A program made the translations under genes and the position numbers. Below are positions 57,469-64,000 of a stretch of DNA of 64,000 bases, one piece after another. A model generated the notes under the pieces. The model was not told the origin of the DNA, did no database searches, and saw only the letters and a program-made list of their open reading frames with translations. This stretch comes from Shinella sp. XGS7. Its GTDB lineage: Bacteria; Pseudomonadota; Gammaproteobacteria; Burkholderiales; Burkholderiaceae_C. Each line of letters opens with the position of its first letter. Position 1 is the first letter of the stretch. Location: the NCBI RefSeq assembly GCF_020535565.1, contig NZ_CP084758.1, positions 2,383,501 through 2,447,500 on the forward strand, given 5' to 3'.

Positions 57469-57978
57469 CCTTCTGATGTCAGCCCGTATTGGGCCTCTAA
57501 ACAGAGCCCGCGATTATAGATGTTTGGCAGGGGAGGCGCAAGTTTGAGTACGGCCGACTCACCCGGCGCTGTGCCAGCTTGAGCCAGTGCGAGTCAATGC
57601 GAGCCAGTGTCCCGAGTTCTGGGGTCTTCTTGGGTGATGTGAAAAACATACGAAGTCGCCCAAATCGGGATGAAAAGCCTTGGCTCAAGGTTCGGCAGCG
57701 GTCTGTTTGCTATCCCTTGGCGAGTGTGTTGGGCGTCATGCGCACACGGGTTTACCCTTGATTGATCTGCCTGAAAGCCCGTATCTACCGGGGTTTTGGG
57801 GGTTTTCTTCGAATATCGAACCTTTAGCCGTTGTCTTTGTCCAACGGAATTGGTGTTTGCATGGGGTTTGCGTCAAAAGCAGATGCTTCGGCTCTGCTGC
57901 AATACGCGCGGTCCCTCGGTTAAGAGGGCTGATCGGCCGGTGCTGCGTGCGCCGGCTCGCAGACTTTGGAGTACCTGT
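57469..57978. other. 510-bp non-coding region upstream of the porin gene
   Basis: More A/T-rich than its surroundings, with no credible gene. Near 57581 it holds three tandem 10-mers. The rest is probably the tRNA promoter (minus) and a long porin promoter/leader (plus); a GGAG ribosome site lies just before 57979. Short open frames here lack host codon bias. Confidence 0.6.
57581..57610. repeat. Three tandem 10-bp units
   Basis: GAGCCAGTGC, GAGTCAATGC and GAGCCAGTGT follow directly; GTGCCAGCTT just before is a diverged fourth. The helical-turn period suggests one face of DNA for protein binding, but no regulator is known. Confidence 0.75.
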
Positions 57979-59004
57979 ATGAAGAAAACTCTCGTGGCCC
58001 TGGCCGCTCTGTCCACCTTCGCTGGCGCCGCTCTGGCCCAATCGTCGGTGACCCTGTTCGGCACCGTGGATCTGGCAGCTCGCTACACCAAGGGCAATGG
58101 TCAGAACAACAAGCAACTGGCCAGCGATGGCCTGAGCTCCAGCCGTTTCGGCATCCGTGGTGAAGAAGACCTGGGCGCTGGCCTGAAGGCCGGTTTCTGG
58201 CTCGAGAGCCCCATCGGCGTTGACACCGGTTCCGCCGGTTCGGGCGACCGCTTCTGGGATCGCCGCGCCACCGTGAGCCTGATGGGCGCCTTCGGTGAAG
58301 TGCGTCTGGGCCGTGGCAAGACCTCGACCCGTCTGGTCATCGACGACTTCGACGTGCACAGCACCACCGGTATCGGTGCCATCACCCGCATCTACGGCGG
58401 CGACACCGCGCTGGGCAGCGATGCCAAGAACCTGAACCGTTCCAGCAACCAAGTGCAGTACTTCCTGCCTGGCAACCTGAACGGCGTGTACGGCTCGGTG
58501 GAAGCCGCTGCCGGCGAAGGCGTGGACGGCAACAAGTCCTACGGCGGTCGTATCGGCTACAAGGCCGGCGCCCTGAACGTGGCCGGCGGCTACCAGAGCA
58601 CCGATGCCAAGGGCAGCAAGTTCAAGCTGGGCAGCATCGGCGGCTCCTACGACTTCGGCGTGGTCAAGGCCAGCGCCCTGTACTCGCAGCTGAAGTTCGG
58701 CGCCCTGAAGCAGACCATCTTCACCGCCGGTGTCGTGGCTCCTGTGACCGCCCAAGGTCAGGTCCTGGCCCAGTTCAGCACGGCCAGCGGCAACGCAGCC
58801 CTGGACAAGAGCCTGGGCGGCGACGCCAAGATGTACTCGCTGGGCTATGTGCACAACCTGTCCAAGCGTACCGCTCTGTACACCACCGCTTCGCTGATCG
58901 ACAACGGCAATGGCGCCGCCTTCCGCGTGGCCGACAAGGCTGTGGTCTCGTCCAAGGGTGGCCGTTCCGGCGGTCTGGACGTGGGCATCCGCCACAGCTT
59001 CTAA
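57979..59004 (+). CDS. Gram-negative general porin
   Basis: 341 residues: a signal peptide (MKKTLVALAALSTFAGAALA/Q) and a 16-strand porin barrel starting SSVTLFGTVDLAARYTKG and ending with the C-terminal Phe (IRHSF) needed for outer-membrane assembly. It matches the betaproteobacterial Porin_4 family. Codons such as CGT and GGT are more frequent than in neighbours, as expected for a very highly expressed gene. It has its own long leader and a strong terminator. Confidence 0.93.
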   Translation: MKKTLVALAALSTFAGAALAQSSVTLFGTVDLAARYTKGNGQNNKQLASDGLSSSRFGIRGEEDLGAGLKAGFWLESPIGVDTGSAGSGDRFWDRRATVSLMGAFGEVRLGRGKTSTRLVIDDFDVHSTTGIGAITRIYGGDTALGSDAKNLNRSSNQVQYFLPGNLNGVYGSVEAAAGEGVDGNKSYGGRIGYKAGALNVAGGYQSTDAKGSKFKLGSIGGSYDFGVVKASALYSQLKFGALKQTIFTAGVVAPVTAQGQVLAQFSTASGNAALDKSLGGDAKMYSLGYVHNLSKRTALYTTASLIDNGNGAAFRVADKAVVSSKGGRSGGLDVGIRHSF

Positions 59005-59083
59005 GCTGCGGGCGTGATGGCGATCCCGGCCGCGTGCCGGGGTCTCCCGCCTCCTGCGCCTGGCTGCGGCCAGGCGCCCAAAG

Positions 59084-59110
59084 AAAAGCCCGCCATCCGG
59101 CGGGCTTTTT
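59084..59110. terminator. Bidirectional terminator between porin and fbp
   Basis: Stem GCCCGCC/GGCGGGC (59088-59094/59099-59105), loop ATCC, T5 on the plus side and AAAA on the other. It serves the porin gene and probably the convergent fbp transcript. Confidence 0.9.
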
Positions 59111-59165
59111 GCATGGAGCCGCACATCGGGTGATGGCGGCCCCGAGGGGCTTCAGGGCTGGCTCT

Positions 59166-60188
59166 TCAGCCCTGCTGCTCCAGGTGGTAGGCGGTGACGC
59201 GCTCCACCTCGTTCTTGGAGCCCAGCACCACGGCCACGCGCTCGTGCAGCTTGCTGGGCTGCAGGTCCAGGATGCGCTGGCGGCCATTGGTCACCATGCC
59301 GCCGGCCTGCTCGACGATGAAGCCCATGGGGTTGGCCTCGTACATCAGGCGCAGCTTGCCGGCCTTCTCGGGCTCGCGCTTGTCCCAGGGGTACATGAAG
59401 ATGCCGCCACGGGTCAGGATGCGATGCACGTCCGCCACCATGGAGGCGATCCAGCGCATATTGAAGTCCTTGCCGCGCGGGCCGTCCTTGCCGGCCAGGC
59501 ATTCGTCGATATAGCGCTTCACCGGGGCATCCCAGTGGCGCATGTTCGACATATTGATGGCGAACTCCTTGGTGTCGGCCGGGATCTGCACGTTCTCCTG
59601 CGTCAGCACCCAGGAGCCCTGCTCGCGGTCCAGGGTGAACATGGCCACGCCGTCGCCCACGGTCAGCACCAGGGTGGTCTGCGGGCCATAGATGCAGTAG
59701 CCGGCCGCGGCCTGCTGCTTGCCGGGCTGCAGGAAGTCCTCCTCGCTGATGCCGCGCTGGTTGTTGACCTTGCGCAGCACCGAGAAGATGGTGCCGATGG
59801 AGACGTTGACGTCGATGTTGGAGGAGCCGTCGAGCGGGTCGAACAGCAGCAGGTACTCGCCCTGCGGATAGCGGTTGGGCACCACATGGATGCTGTCCAT
59901 CTCCTCGCTGCCCATGGCGGCCAGGTGGCCGCCCCATTCATTGGCCTCGATCAGCACCTCGTTGGCGATGATGTCCAGCTTCTTCTGGACCTCGCCCTGC
60001 ACGTTCTCCGAGCCGGCCGTGCCCAGCACGTCGCCGAGCTCGCCCTTGTTGACCTGGATGGCGATGCGCTTGCAGGCGCGGGCCACCACCTCGATCAGGA
60101 GGCGCAGCTGGCCGGGGATGTGGCCGTGTTCGCGCTGCTGCTCGACGAGGTACTGGGTCAGGCTGATGCGTTTGCTGCTGCTGCTCAT
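59166..60188 (-). CDS. fbp: Class 1 fructose-1,6-bisphosphatase
   Basis: 340 residues. Metal/substrate motifs are [30 protein letters not shown] and a C-terminal [21 protein letters not shown]. It dephosphorylates fructose-1,6-bisphosphate in gluconeogenesis (or the Calvin cycle, if present). The ATG is 4 bp after the pepN stop, so the two are probably co-transcribed, a pairing common in betaproteobacteria. Host codon use. Confidence 0.95.
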   Translation of the reverse strand: MSSSSKRISLTQYLVEQQREHGHIPGQLRLLIEVVARACKRIAIQVNKGELGDVLGTAGSENVQGEVQKKLDIIANEVLIEANEWGGHLAAMGSEEMDSIHVVPNRYPQGEYLLLFDPLDGSSNIDVNVSIGTIFSVLRKVNNQRGISEEDFLQPGKQQAAAGYCIYGPQTTLVLTVGDGVAMFTLDREQGSWVLTQENVQIPADTKEFAINMSNMRHWDAPVKRYIDECLAGKDGPRGKDFNMRWIASMVADVHRILTRGGIFMYPWDKREPEKAGKLRLMYEANPMGFIVEQAGGMVTNGRQRILDLQPSKLHERVAVVLGSKNEVERVTAYHLEQQG

Positions 60189-60192
60189 GGGA

Positions 60193-62820
60193 TCAGGCTC
60201 CGGAAGCGAGTTGGCGTTCGATGATCTCGCGCACGTCGTTGCTCAGCTCGGCCTTGGCGGCCACGCGGGAGATGGCTTCGCGGGCGGCGCTGCGGTAGGG
60301 CTCGGCCAGGGTGGTCCAGCGGTCCATGGCGCGGGCCAGGCGGCCGGCCACCTGCGGGTTGATGCCGTCCAGGGCCAGCACCTGGTCGGCCCAGAACACA
60401 TAGCCTGCGGCATCGACGCGGTGGAAGGCGGCCGGGTTGAACAGGGCCAGCGAGAAGATCAGGCTGCGCGCGCGGTTGGGGTTCTTGAGGCTGAAGTCCG
60501 CGTGCTTGGCCAGCTGCTTGACGCGGGCGAAGCTCTTGCCCTCGCGCTCGGGGGCGCGGGCCTGCAGTGCGAACCACTTGTCGATGACCAGGGGCTCACC
60601 CTTGAACTGGGCATGGAAGCGGCTCAGCGCGCTCTCGGCCAGCTCGGCGTGGGCATTCACCAGGGCAGCCAGGGCGCCCAGGCGGTCGGTCATATTGGTG
60701 GCGTCCTTGAAGCGCTGGTAGGCGCGGCCGGGCCAGACGGTGTCGCCGCTGCGCTGGGCATCCAGCACCAGCATGGACAGGGCCAGGTTGGCCAGGGCGC
60801 GGCGGCCAGCGGACACGGGGTCCGGCGTGTAGCCGCCCTGGATCTGGTTGGCCTCGAAGGCAGCGATCCAGTCCTCGCGCAGGGCCTGGGCCAGCTGGAT
60901 CTGGGCGGCTTCCACCGCGGCATGGATGGCCTGCGGGTCCACCACCTCCAGCTGCTCGGCGATATAGGCTTCGCCCGGCAGGGTCAGGGCCAGCTCCTTG
61001 AAGGCGGCGTCCAGCTCGGGGTGGCGCAGCACGCTGCGCATGGCCTCCACATAGGCGGCGTCCAGCACCAGGGGCTGGCCCGCACGCACCGCGGCCAGGA
61101 TGCGGTTCAGCGCCAGGCGCTGGCTGGCTTCCCAGCGGTTGAAGGCGTCGGCGTCGTGCTTGAGCAGCACCAGCAGCTCGGCGTCGCTCAGGCCGTCGTC
61201 CAGCAGCACCGGGGCCGAGAAGCCGCGCAGCAGGGAGGGCACGGGCTCGGCCGCGATGTTCTCGAAAGTGAAGCTCTGCTCGGCCTGGTCCAGCACCAGC
61301 AGCTGCTCGGCCAGGGCCGTGCCGTCATGGCCGATCAGGCCGGTCACCACCGGGATCACCTGCGGGGCCTGGCCCTTGTTGCTCTGGCTCAGGGTCAGGG
61401 TGTAGGTCTGGGCGGCGGCGTCGTACTGGCCGCGGGCCTGCACGCGCGGCGTGCCGGGCTGGGAGTACCAGCGCTTGAAGGCGTCCAGACGCGTGGCGAG
61501 GGCCGAGCCGGGGTTGGCATCGGCAATGGCCTGGGCGAAATCGTCGCAGGTCACGGCCTGGCCGTCATGGCGCTCGAAGTAGAGCTTCATGCCGGCCTCG
61601 AAGCCCGCGCGGCCGACCAGGGTCTGGTACATGCGCACGACTTCCGAGCCCTTCTCGTAGACCGTGGCGGTGTAGAAGTTGTTGATCTCGACGTACTGGT
61701 CCGGGCGCACCGGGTGGGCCATGGCGCCGCCGTCCTCGGGGAACTGCATGGCGCGCAGGGAGCGCACGTCCTGGATGCGGCACACGGCGCGGGCGCTCGG
61801 CGTGCCGGCCATGTCCATGGAGAATTCGTGGTCGCGGTAGACCGTCAGGCCTTCCTTGAGGCAGAGCTGGAACCAGTCGCGGCAGGTGACGCGGTTGCCG
61901 GTCCAGTTGTGGAAATATTCGTGGGCGATGATCGCCTCGATATTCGCATAGTCCTGGTCGGTCGCCGTTTCCGGGTCCGCGAGCACGTATTTGTCGTTGA
62001 AGACGTTGAGCCCCTTGTTCTCCATGGCGCCCATGTTGAAGTCGGAGACGGCGACGATCATGAAGCGCTCCAGGTCCAGGGGCAGGCCGAAGCGGGCCTC
62101 GTCCCAGACCAGGGAGGCGATCAGGGAGTTCATCGCGTGCTCGGTCTTCTCCAGGTCGCCGCGGCGCACATAGACCTGCAGCAGATGGTCCTTGCCCGAG
62201 CGGCTCTTCACGCGCTGCTCGCGCGCCACCAGATCGGCCGCCACCAGGGCGAAGAGATAGCTGGGCTTGGGGAAGGGGTCGTGCCACTTGGCGAAGTGGC
62301 GCCCGTTCTCTAGCTCGCCCGTCTCCAGCAGATTGCCGTTCGACAAGAGCAGCGGGCAGCTCGCCTTGTCGGCGATGATGTTGACGGTGTAGACGGCGAG
62401 CACATCCGGCCGGTCGGGGAAATAGGTGATGCGGCGGAAGCCTTCGGCCTCGCACTGCGTGCAGTAGACGCCGCCCGAGGTGTAGAGGCCCGACAGGGCG
62501 GTGTTCTTCTCGGGTGCGCAGGTGTTGCGGATCTCGAGCGCGAAGTCGGCGTCCGGCGCGCCCTCGATGATCAGCAGATGGCCGTCCTGGCGGAAGGACA
62601 CGCTCTCGCCATTGATCAGCACGCGCAGCAGGTTCAGCTCCTCGCCGTGCAGCACCAGCGGGCCATGGGCCACGGCCGTGTTGCGCTCCACCTGCATCTT
62701 GCTGGTGACCAGGGTCTTGGCGGGGTCCAGGTCGAAGCTCAGGTCGACCGTGCGGATCCAGAACGCGGGCGCCGCATAGTCTTCGCGGCGGATCAGGGGG
62801 GCAGTGCCTTCACGCATCAT
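60193..62820 (-). CDS. pepN: Aminopeptidase N (M1 family)
   Basis: About 875 residues. The exopeptidase motif [12 protein letters not shown] and zinc motif [11 protein letters not shown] (with a downstream Glu) are intact. It is a cytosolic enzyme that trims N-terminal residues from peptides. Of three possible starts (62829, 62820, 62817) I prefer 62820, since AAGG then sits 9 bp upstream. Two segments have alphaproteobacterial codon use and residues, one covering the catalytic core and one nearer the N-terminus, with host-like sequence between and around them. It is followed directly by fbp. Confidence 0.93.
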   Translation of the reverse strand: MMREGTAPLIRREDYAAPAFWIRTVDLSFDLDPAKTLVTSKMQVERNTAVAHGPLVLHGEELNLLRVLINGESVSFRQDGHLLIIEGAPDADFALEIRNTCAPEKNTALSGLYTSGGVYCTQCEAEGFRRITYFPDRPDVLAVYTVNIIADKASCPLLLSNGNLLETGELENGRHFAKWHDPFPKPSYLFALVAADLVAREQRVKSRSGKDHLLQVYVRRGDLEKTEHAMNSLIASLVWDEARFGLPLDLERFMIVAVSDFNMGAMENKGLNVFNDKYVLADPETATDQDYANIEAIIAHEYFHNWTGNRVTCRDWFQLCLKEGLTVYRDHEFSMDMAGTPSARAVCRIQDVRSLRAMQFPEDGGAMAHPVRPDQYVEINNFYTATVYEKGSEVVRMYQTLVGRAGFEAGMKLYFERHDGQAVTCDDFAQAIADANPGSALATRLDAFKRWYSQPGTPRVQARGQYDAAAQTYTLTLSQSNKGQAPQVIPVVTGLIGHDGTALAEQLLVLDQAEQSFTFENIAAEPVPSLLRGFSAPVLLDDGLSDAELLVLLKHDADAFNRWEASQRLALNRILAAVRAGQPLVLDAAYVEAMRSVLRHPELDAAFKELALTLPGEAYIAEQLEVVDPQAIHAAVEAAQIQLAQALREDWIAAFEANQIQGGYTPDPVSAGRRALANLALSMLVLDAQRSGDTVWPGRAYQRFKDATNMTDRLGALAALVNAHAELAESALSRFHAQFKGEPLVIDKWFALQARAPEREGKSFARVKQLAKHADFSLKNPNRARSLIFSLALFNPAAFHRVDAAGYVFWADQVLALDGINPQVAGRLARAMDRWTTLAEPYRSAAREAISRVAAKAELSNDVREIIERQLASGA
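61770..62060 (-). other. Alphaproteobacterial-looking patch 1 in pepN (catalytic core)
   Basis: It covers the GAMEN and HEXXH motifs, residues ~253-350. CTC leucines replace CTG (for example in FQLCLKEG), and [20 protein letters not shown] residues are shared with rhizobial PepN. Boundaries are approximate, because this core is conserved in both groups. Confidence 0.6.
62310..62530 (-). other. Alphaproteobacterial-looking patch 2 in pepN
   Basis: Residues ~97-170. [19 protein letters not shown] and [18 protein letters not shown] resemble rhizobial PepN, and GTC/CTC use rises. Host-like sequence ([18 protein letters not shown]) resumes next to it. Confidence 0.6.
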
Positions 62821-62932
62821 GGCGGGCATCCTTGGTTGTGTTGGTCGCTCGGGGCTCGTGACCCCGAGGTGTCTCGTATCGGTATTCCCCAGCGGGCGCC
62901 GCCGATCCGGCTCTGCCGGGCGGACGGCGCCG

Positions 62933-62959
62933 CCCCCTTGAGGGGGCCGGCGAAGCCGG
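62933..62959. repeat. REP-like double hairpin between prfB and pepN
   Basis: CCCCC-TTGA-GGGGG (62933-62946) directly followed by CCGGC-GAA-GCCGG (62947-62959). The pattern resembles short dispersed palindromes of betaproteobacterial genomes and may also end the prfB transcript. Confidence 0.6.
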
Positions 62960-62976
62960 TAGGGGGTGGGTCATCC

Positions 62977-64000
62977 TCAGACGCCTTGTTTCAGGCTGGC
63001 GGTGATGAACTGGTCGAGATCGCCGTCCAGCACCTTCTGGGTGGCCGAGGTCTCGTAGTTGGTGCGCAGATCCTTGATGCGGCTCTGGTCCAGCACATAG
63101 CTGCGGATCTGGTGGCCCCAGCCCACATCGGTCTTGGTGTCCTCCAGCTTCTGCTGCTCTTCCATGCGCTTGCGCATCTCATGGTCGTACAGGCGCGAGC
63201 GCAGGCGCTTCCAGGCCACGTCGCGGTTCTTGTGCTGCGAGCGTTCCTGCTGGCAGGCCACCACGATGCCGGTCGGGATATGCGTGATGCGCACGGCCGA
63301 GTCCGTCGTGTTGACGTGCTGGCCGCCGGCGCCCGACGAGCGGTAGGTGTCGATGCGGCAGTCGCTTTCGTTGACCTCGATGTTGATCGATTCATCGACC
63401 ACCGGGTAGACCCAGATCGAGGAGAACGAGGTATGGCGGCGCGCATTGCTGTCATAGGGCGAGATGCGGACCAGGCGGTGCACGCCCGATTCGGTGCGCA
63501 GCAGGCCGAAGGCATACTCGCCCTCCACCTTGATGGTGGCGCTCTTGATGCCGGCCACGTCGCCCGGGGTCTCGTCTTCCAGCGTGGCCTTGAAGCCCTT
63601 GCGCTCGCAGTACTTCAGGTACTGGCGCAGCAGCATGCCGGCCCAGTCATTGGCCTCGGTGCCGCCGGCACCCGCCTGGATGTCGATGAAGCAGTTGCTG
63701 GGGTCCGCCGGGTTGTTGAACATGCGGCGGAATTCCAGCTGCTCCACGGTCTCCTGCAGCTTGGCGGCGTCGGCCTCGATGGCTTCCAGGCCGTCGAAGT
63801 CGCCGTCGGCCTTGCTCATCTCGTAGAGCTCGGTGTTGTCGGCCAGATTGCTGGTCAGGTGGTCGATGGTCTGGACCACGGTCTCCAGCGAGCGCTTTTC
63901 CTTGCCCAACTCCTGGGCCCGCTTGGGCTCGTTCCAGACGTTGGGGTTCTCCAGCGCGGCGTTGACCTCGTTCAGGCGCAGTGCTTTGCGGTCGTAGTCA
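62977..64000 (-). CDS. prfB: Peptide chain release factor 2, cut at the frameshift site
   Basis: 340 residues are visible, and the 5' end lies outside the window. The GGQ loop ([10 protein letters not shown]) is present. The stop-codon recognition tripeptide, SPF in most RF2, reads SPY (LVRISPYDS). On the minus strand the window ends TGA C TAC GAC, exactly the stop codon of the conserved RF2 programmed +1 frameshift (CTT TGA C); coding continues as [15 protein letters not shown]2 controls its own level through this site. Part of the protein ([33 protein letters not shown]) is of alphaproteobacterial type. Confidence 0.94.
   Translation of the reverse strand, partial: DYDRKALRLNEVNAALENPNVWNEPKRAQELGKEKRSLETVVQTIDHLTSNLADNTELYEMSKADGDFDGLEAIEADAAKLQETVEQLEFRRMFNNPADPSNCFIDIQAGAGGTEANDWAGMLLRQYLKYCERKGFKATLEDETPGDVAGIKSATIKVEGEYAFGLLRTESGVHRLVRISPYDSNARRHTSFSSIWVYPVVDESINIEVNESDCRIDTYRSSGAGGQHVNTTDSAVRITHIPTGIVVACQQERSQHKNRDVAWKRLRSRLYDHEMRKRMEEQQKLEDTKTDVGWGHQIRSYVLDQSRIKDLRTNYETSATQKVLDGDLDQFITASLKQGV
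63255..63470 (-). other. Alphaproteobacterial-looking patch in prfB
   Basis: About 215 bp including the SPY tripeptide and the GGQ loop. TCG serines and GTC valines rise, and residues follow rhizobial RF2 ([20 protein letters not shown]). Flanks such as [20 protein letters not shown] are beta/gamma-like. Confidence 0.75.
63998..64000 (-). promoter_or_regulatory. UGA of the RF2 programmed +1 frameshift
   Basis: The last three bases, read on the minus strand, are TGA followed by C, in the zero frame of the upstream leader. The preceding slippery CTT lies outside the window. Confidence 0.75.

Noticed and set aside
57579..57761. Short open frame upstream of the porin
   Set aside because: It overlaps the 10-bp repeats, lacks host codon bias and a ribosome site, and resembles nothing I know.
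59166..60188. Foreign-type patch in fbp
   Set aside because: Only a few isolated CTC codons occur around DPLDGSS, too few to separate from normal variation.

Overview
This 64 kb window is a G+C-rich, gene-dense bacterial chromosome segment with about 60 protein genes, one tRNA and no rRNA, insertion sequence or CRISPR array. The gene set points to a betaproteobacterium of the order Burkholderiales, probably the Rubrivivax/Leptothrix/Roseateles side of it. Supporting signs are a class I PHA operon phaCAB, a DUF4124 gene between glnA and ntrB, a Bug/TctC receptor, an exosortase-B-type EpsA regulator, a MocR regulator divergent from a DUF2917 gene, and strong CTG/GTG/CGC codon bias. The genus cannot be fixed from the sequence alone.

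Layout. 1-2356: a LapG-type periplasmic protease (cut by the window start) and a LapD-type degenerate GGDEF/EAL receptor for biofilm release. 2396-4669: Nudix hydrolase, maiA, pgeF and a small membrane protein. 4803-8550: phaC-phaA-phaB, followed by a tandem hairpin repeat and an IclR regulator. 9667-15308: AIM24 protein, then a co-oriented envelope set (YVTN propeller, NodB-type deacetylase, fatty acid hydroxylase, EI24 protein, CinA-type protein). 15309-20205: nitrogen control, with glnA behind NtrC sites and a sigma-54 promoter, then ntrB-ntrC. 20307-26213: YebC paralogue, MBL hydrolase, peptide deformylase, a FecR/DUF6600 protein, and a divergent tesA/ybbA pair. 26295-29979: an overlapping minus-strand operon selO-msrB-yciB-bolA-ppiC. 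30181-37130: acyl-CoA synthetase followed by a five-gene HAAT-type ABC transporter. 37385-47127: a FeeM-like N-acyltransferase, an IclR regulator with a perfect palindromic operator, and a homogentisate cluster (MBL, VOC, flavin hydroxylase plus DUF2783, Bug receptor, hmgA, fahA, AstE-like). 47137-49687: ergothioneine genes egtB-egtD. 49934-52866: TRAP transporter dctPQM. 52898-57314: EpsA-like regulator, family-3 receptor-like protein, VanZ, MocR and DUF2917. 57393-64000: tRNA-Thr, porin, fbp, pepN and prfB (cut by the window end exactly at its frameshift stop codon).

Functionally the window describes a carbon-storing, nitrogen-regulated, aromatic-acid-degrading heterotroph. Homogentisate, probably made by the local flavin hydroxylase and its small partner, would be split by HmgA, isomerised by MaiA (encoded about 40 kb away) and hydrolysed by FahA to fumarate and acetoacetate. 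Acetoacetyl-CoA can then enter PHA through PhaB and PhaC.

The most unusual signal is mosaicism. Six unrelated core genes (phaA, glnA, ntrC, hmgA, pepN, prfB) carry internal stretches of about 200-550 bp whose protein sequence and codon use look alphaproteobacterial, rhizobial in type, while their flanks look like the host. The stretches fall in the most conserved part of each gene. I think assembly or consensus bleed-through from a rhizobial companion genome is more likely than gene conversion, but only read-level data can decide.
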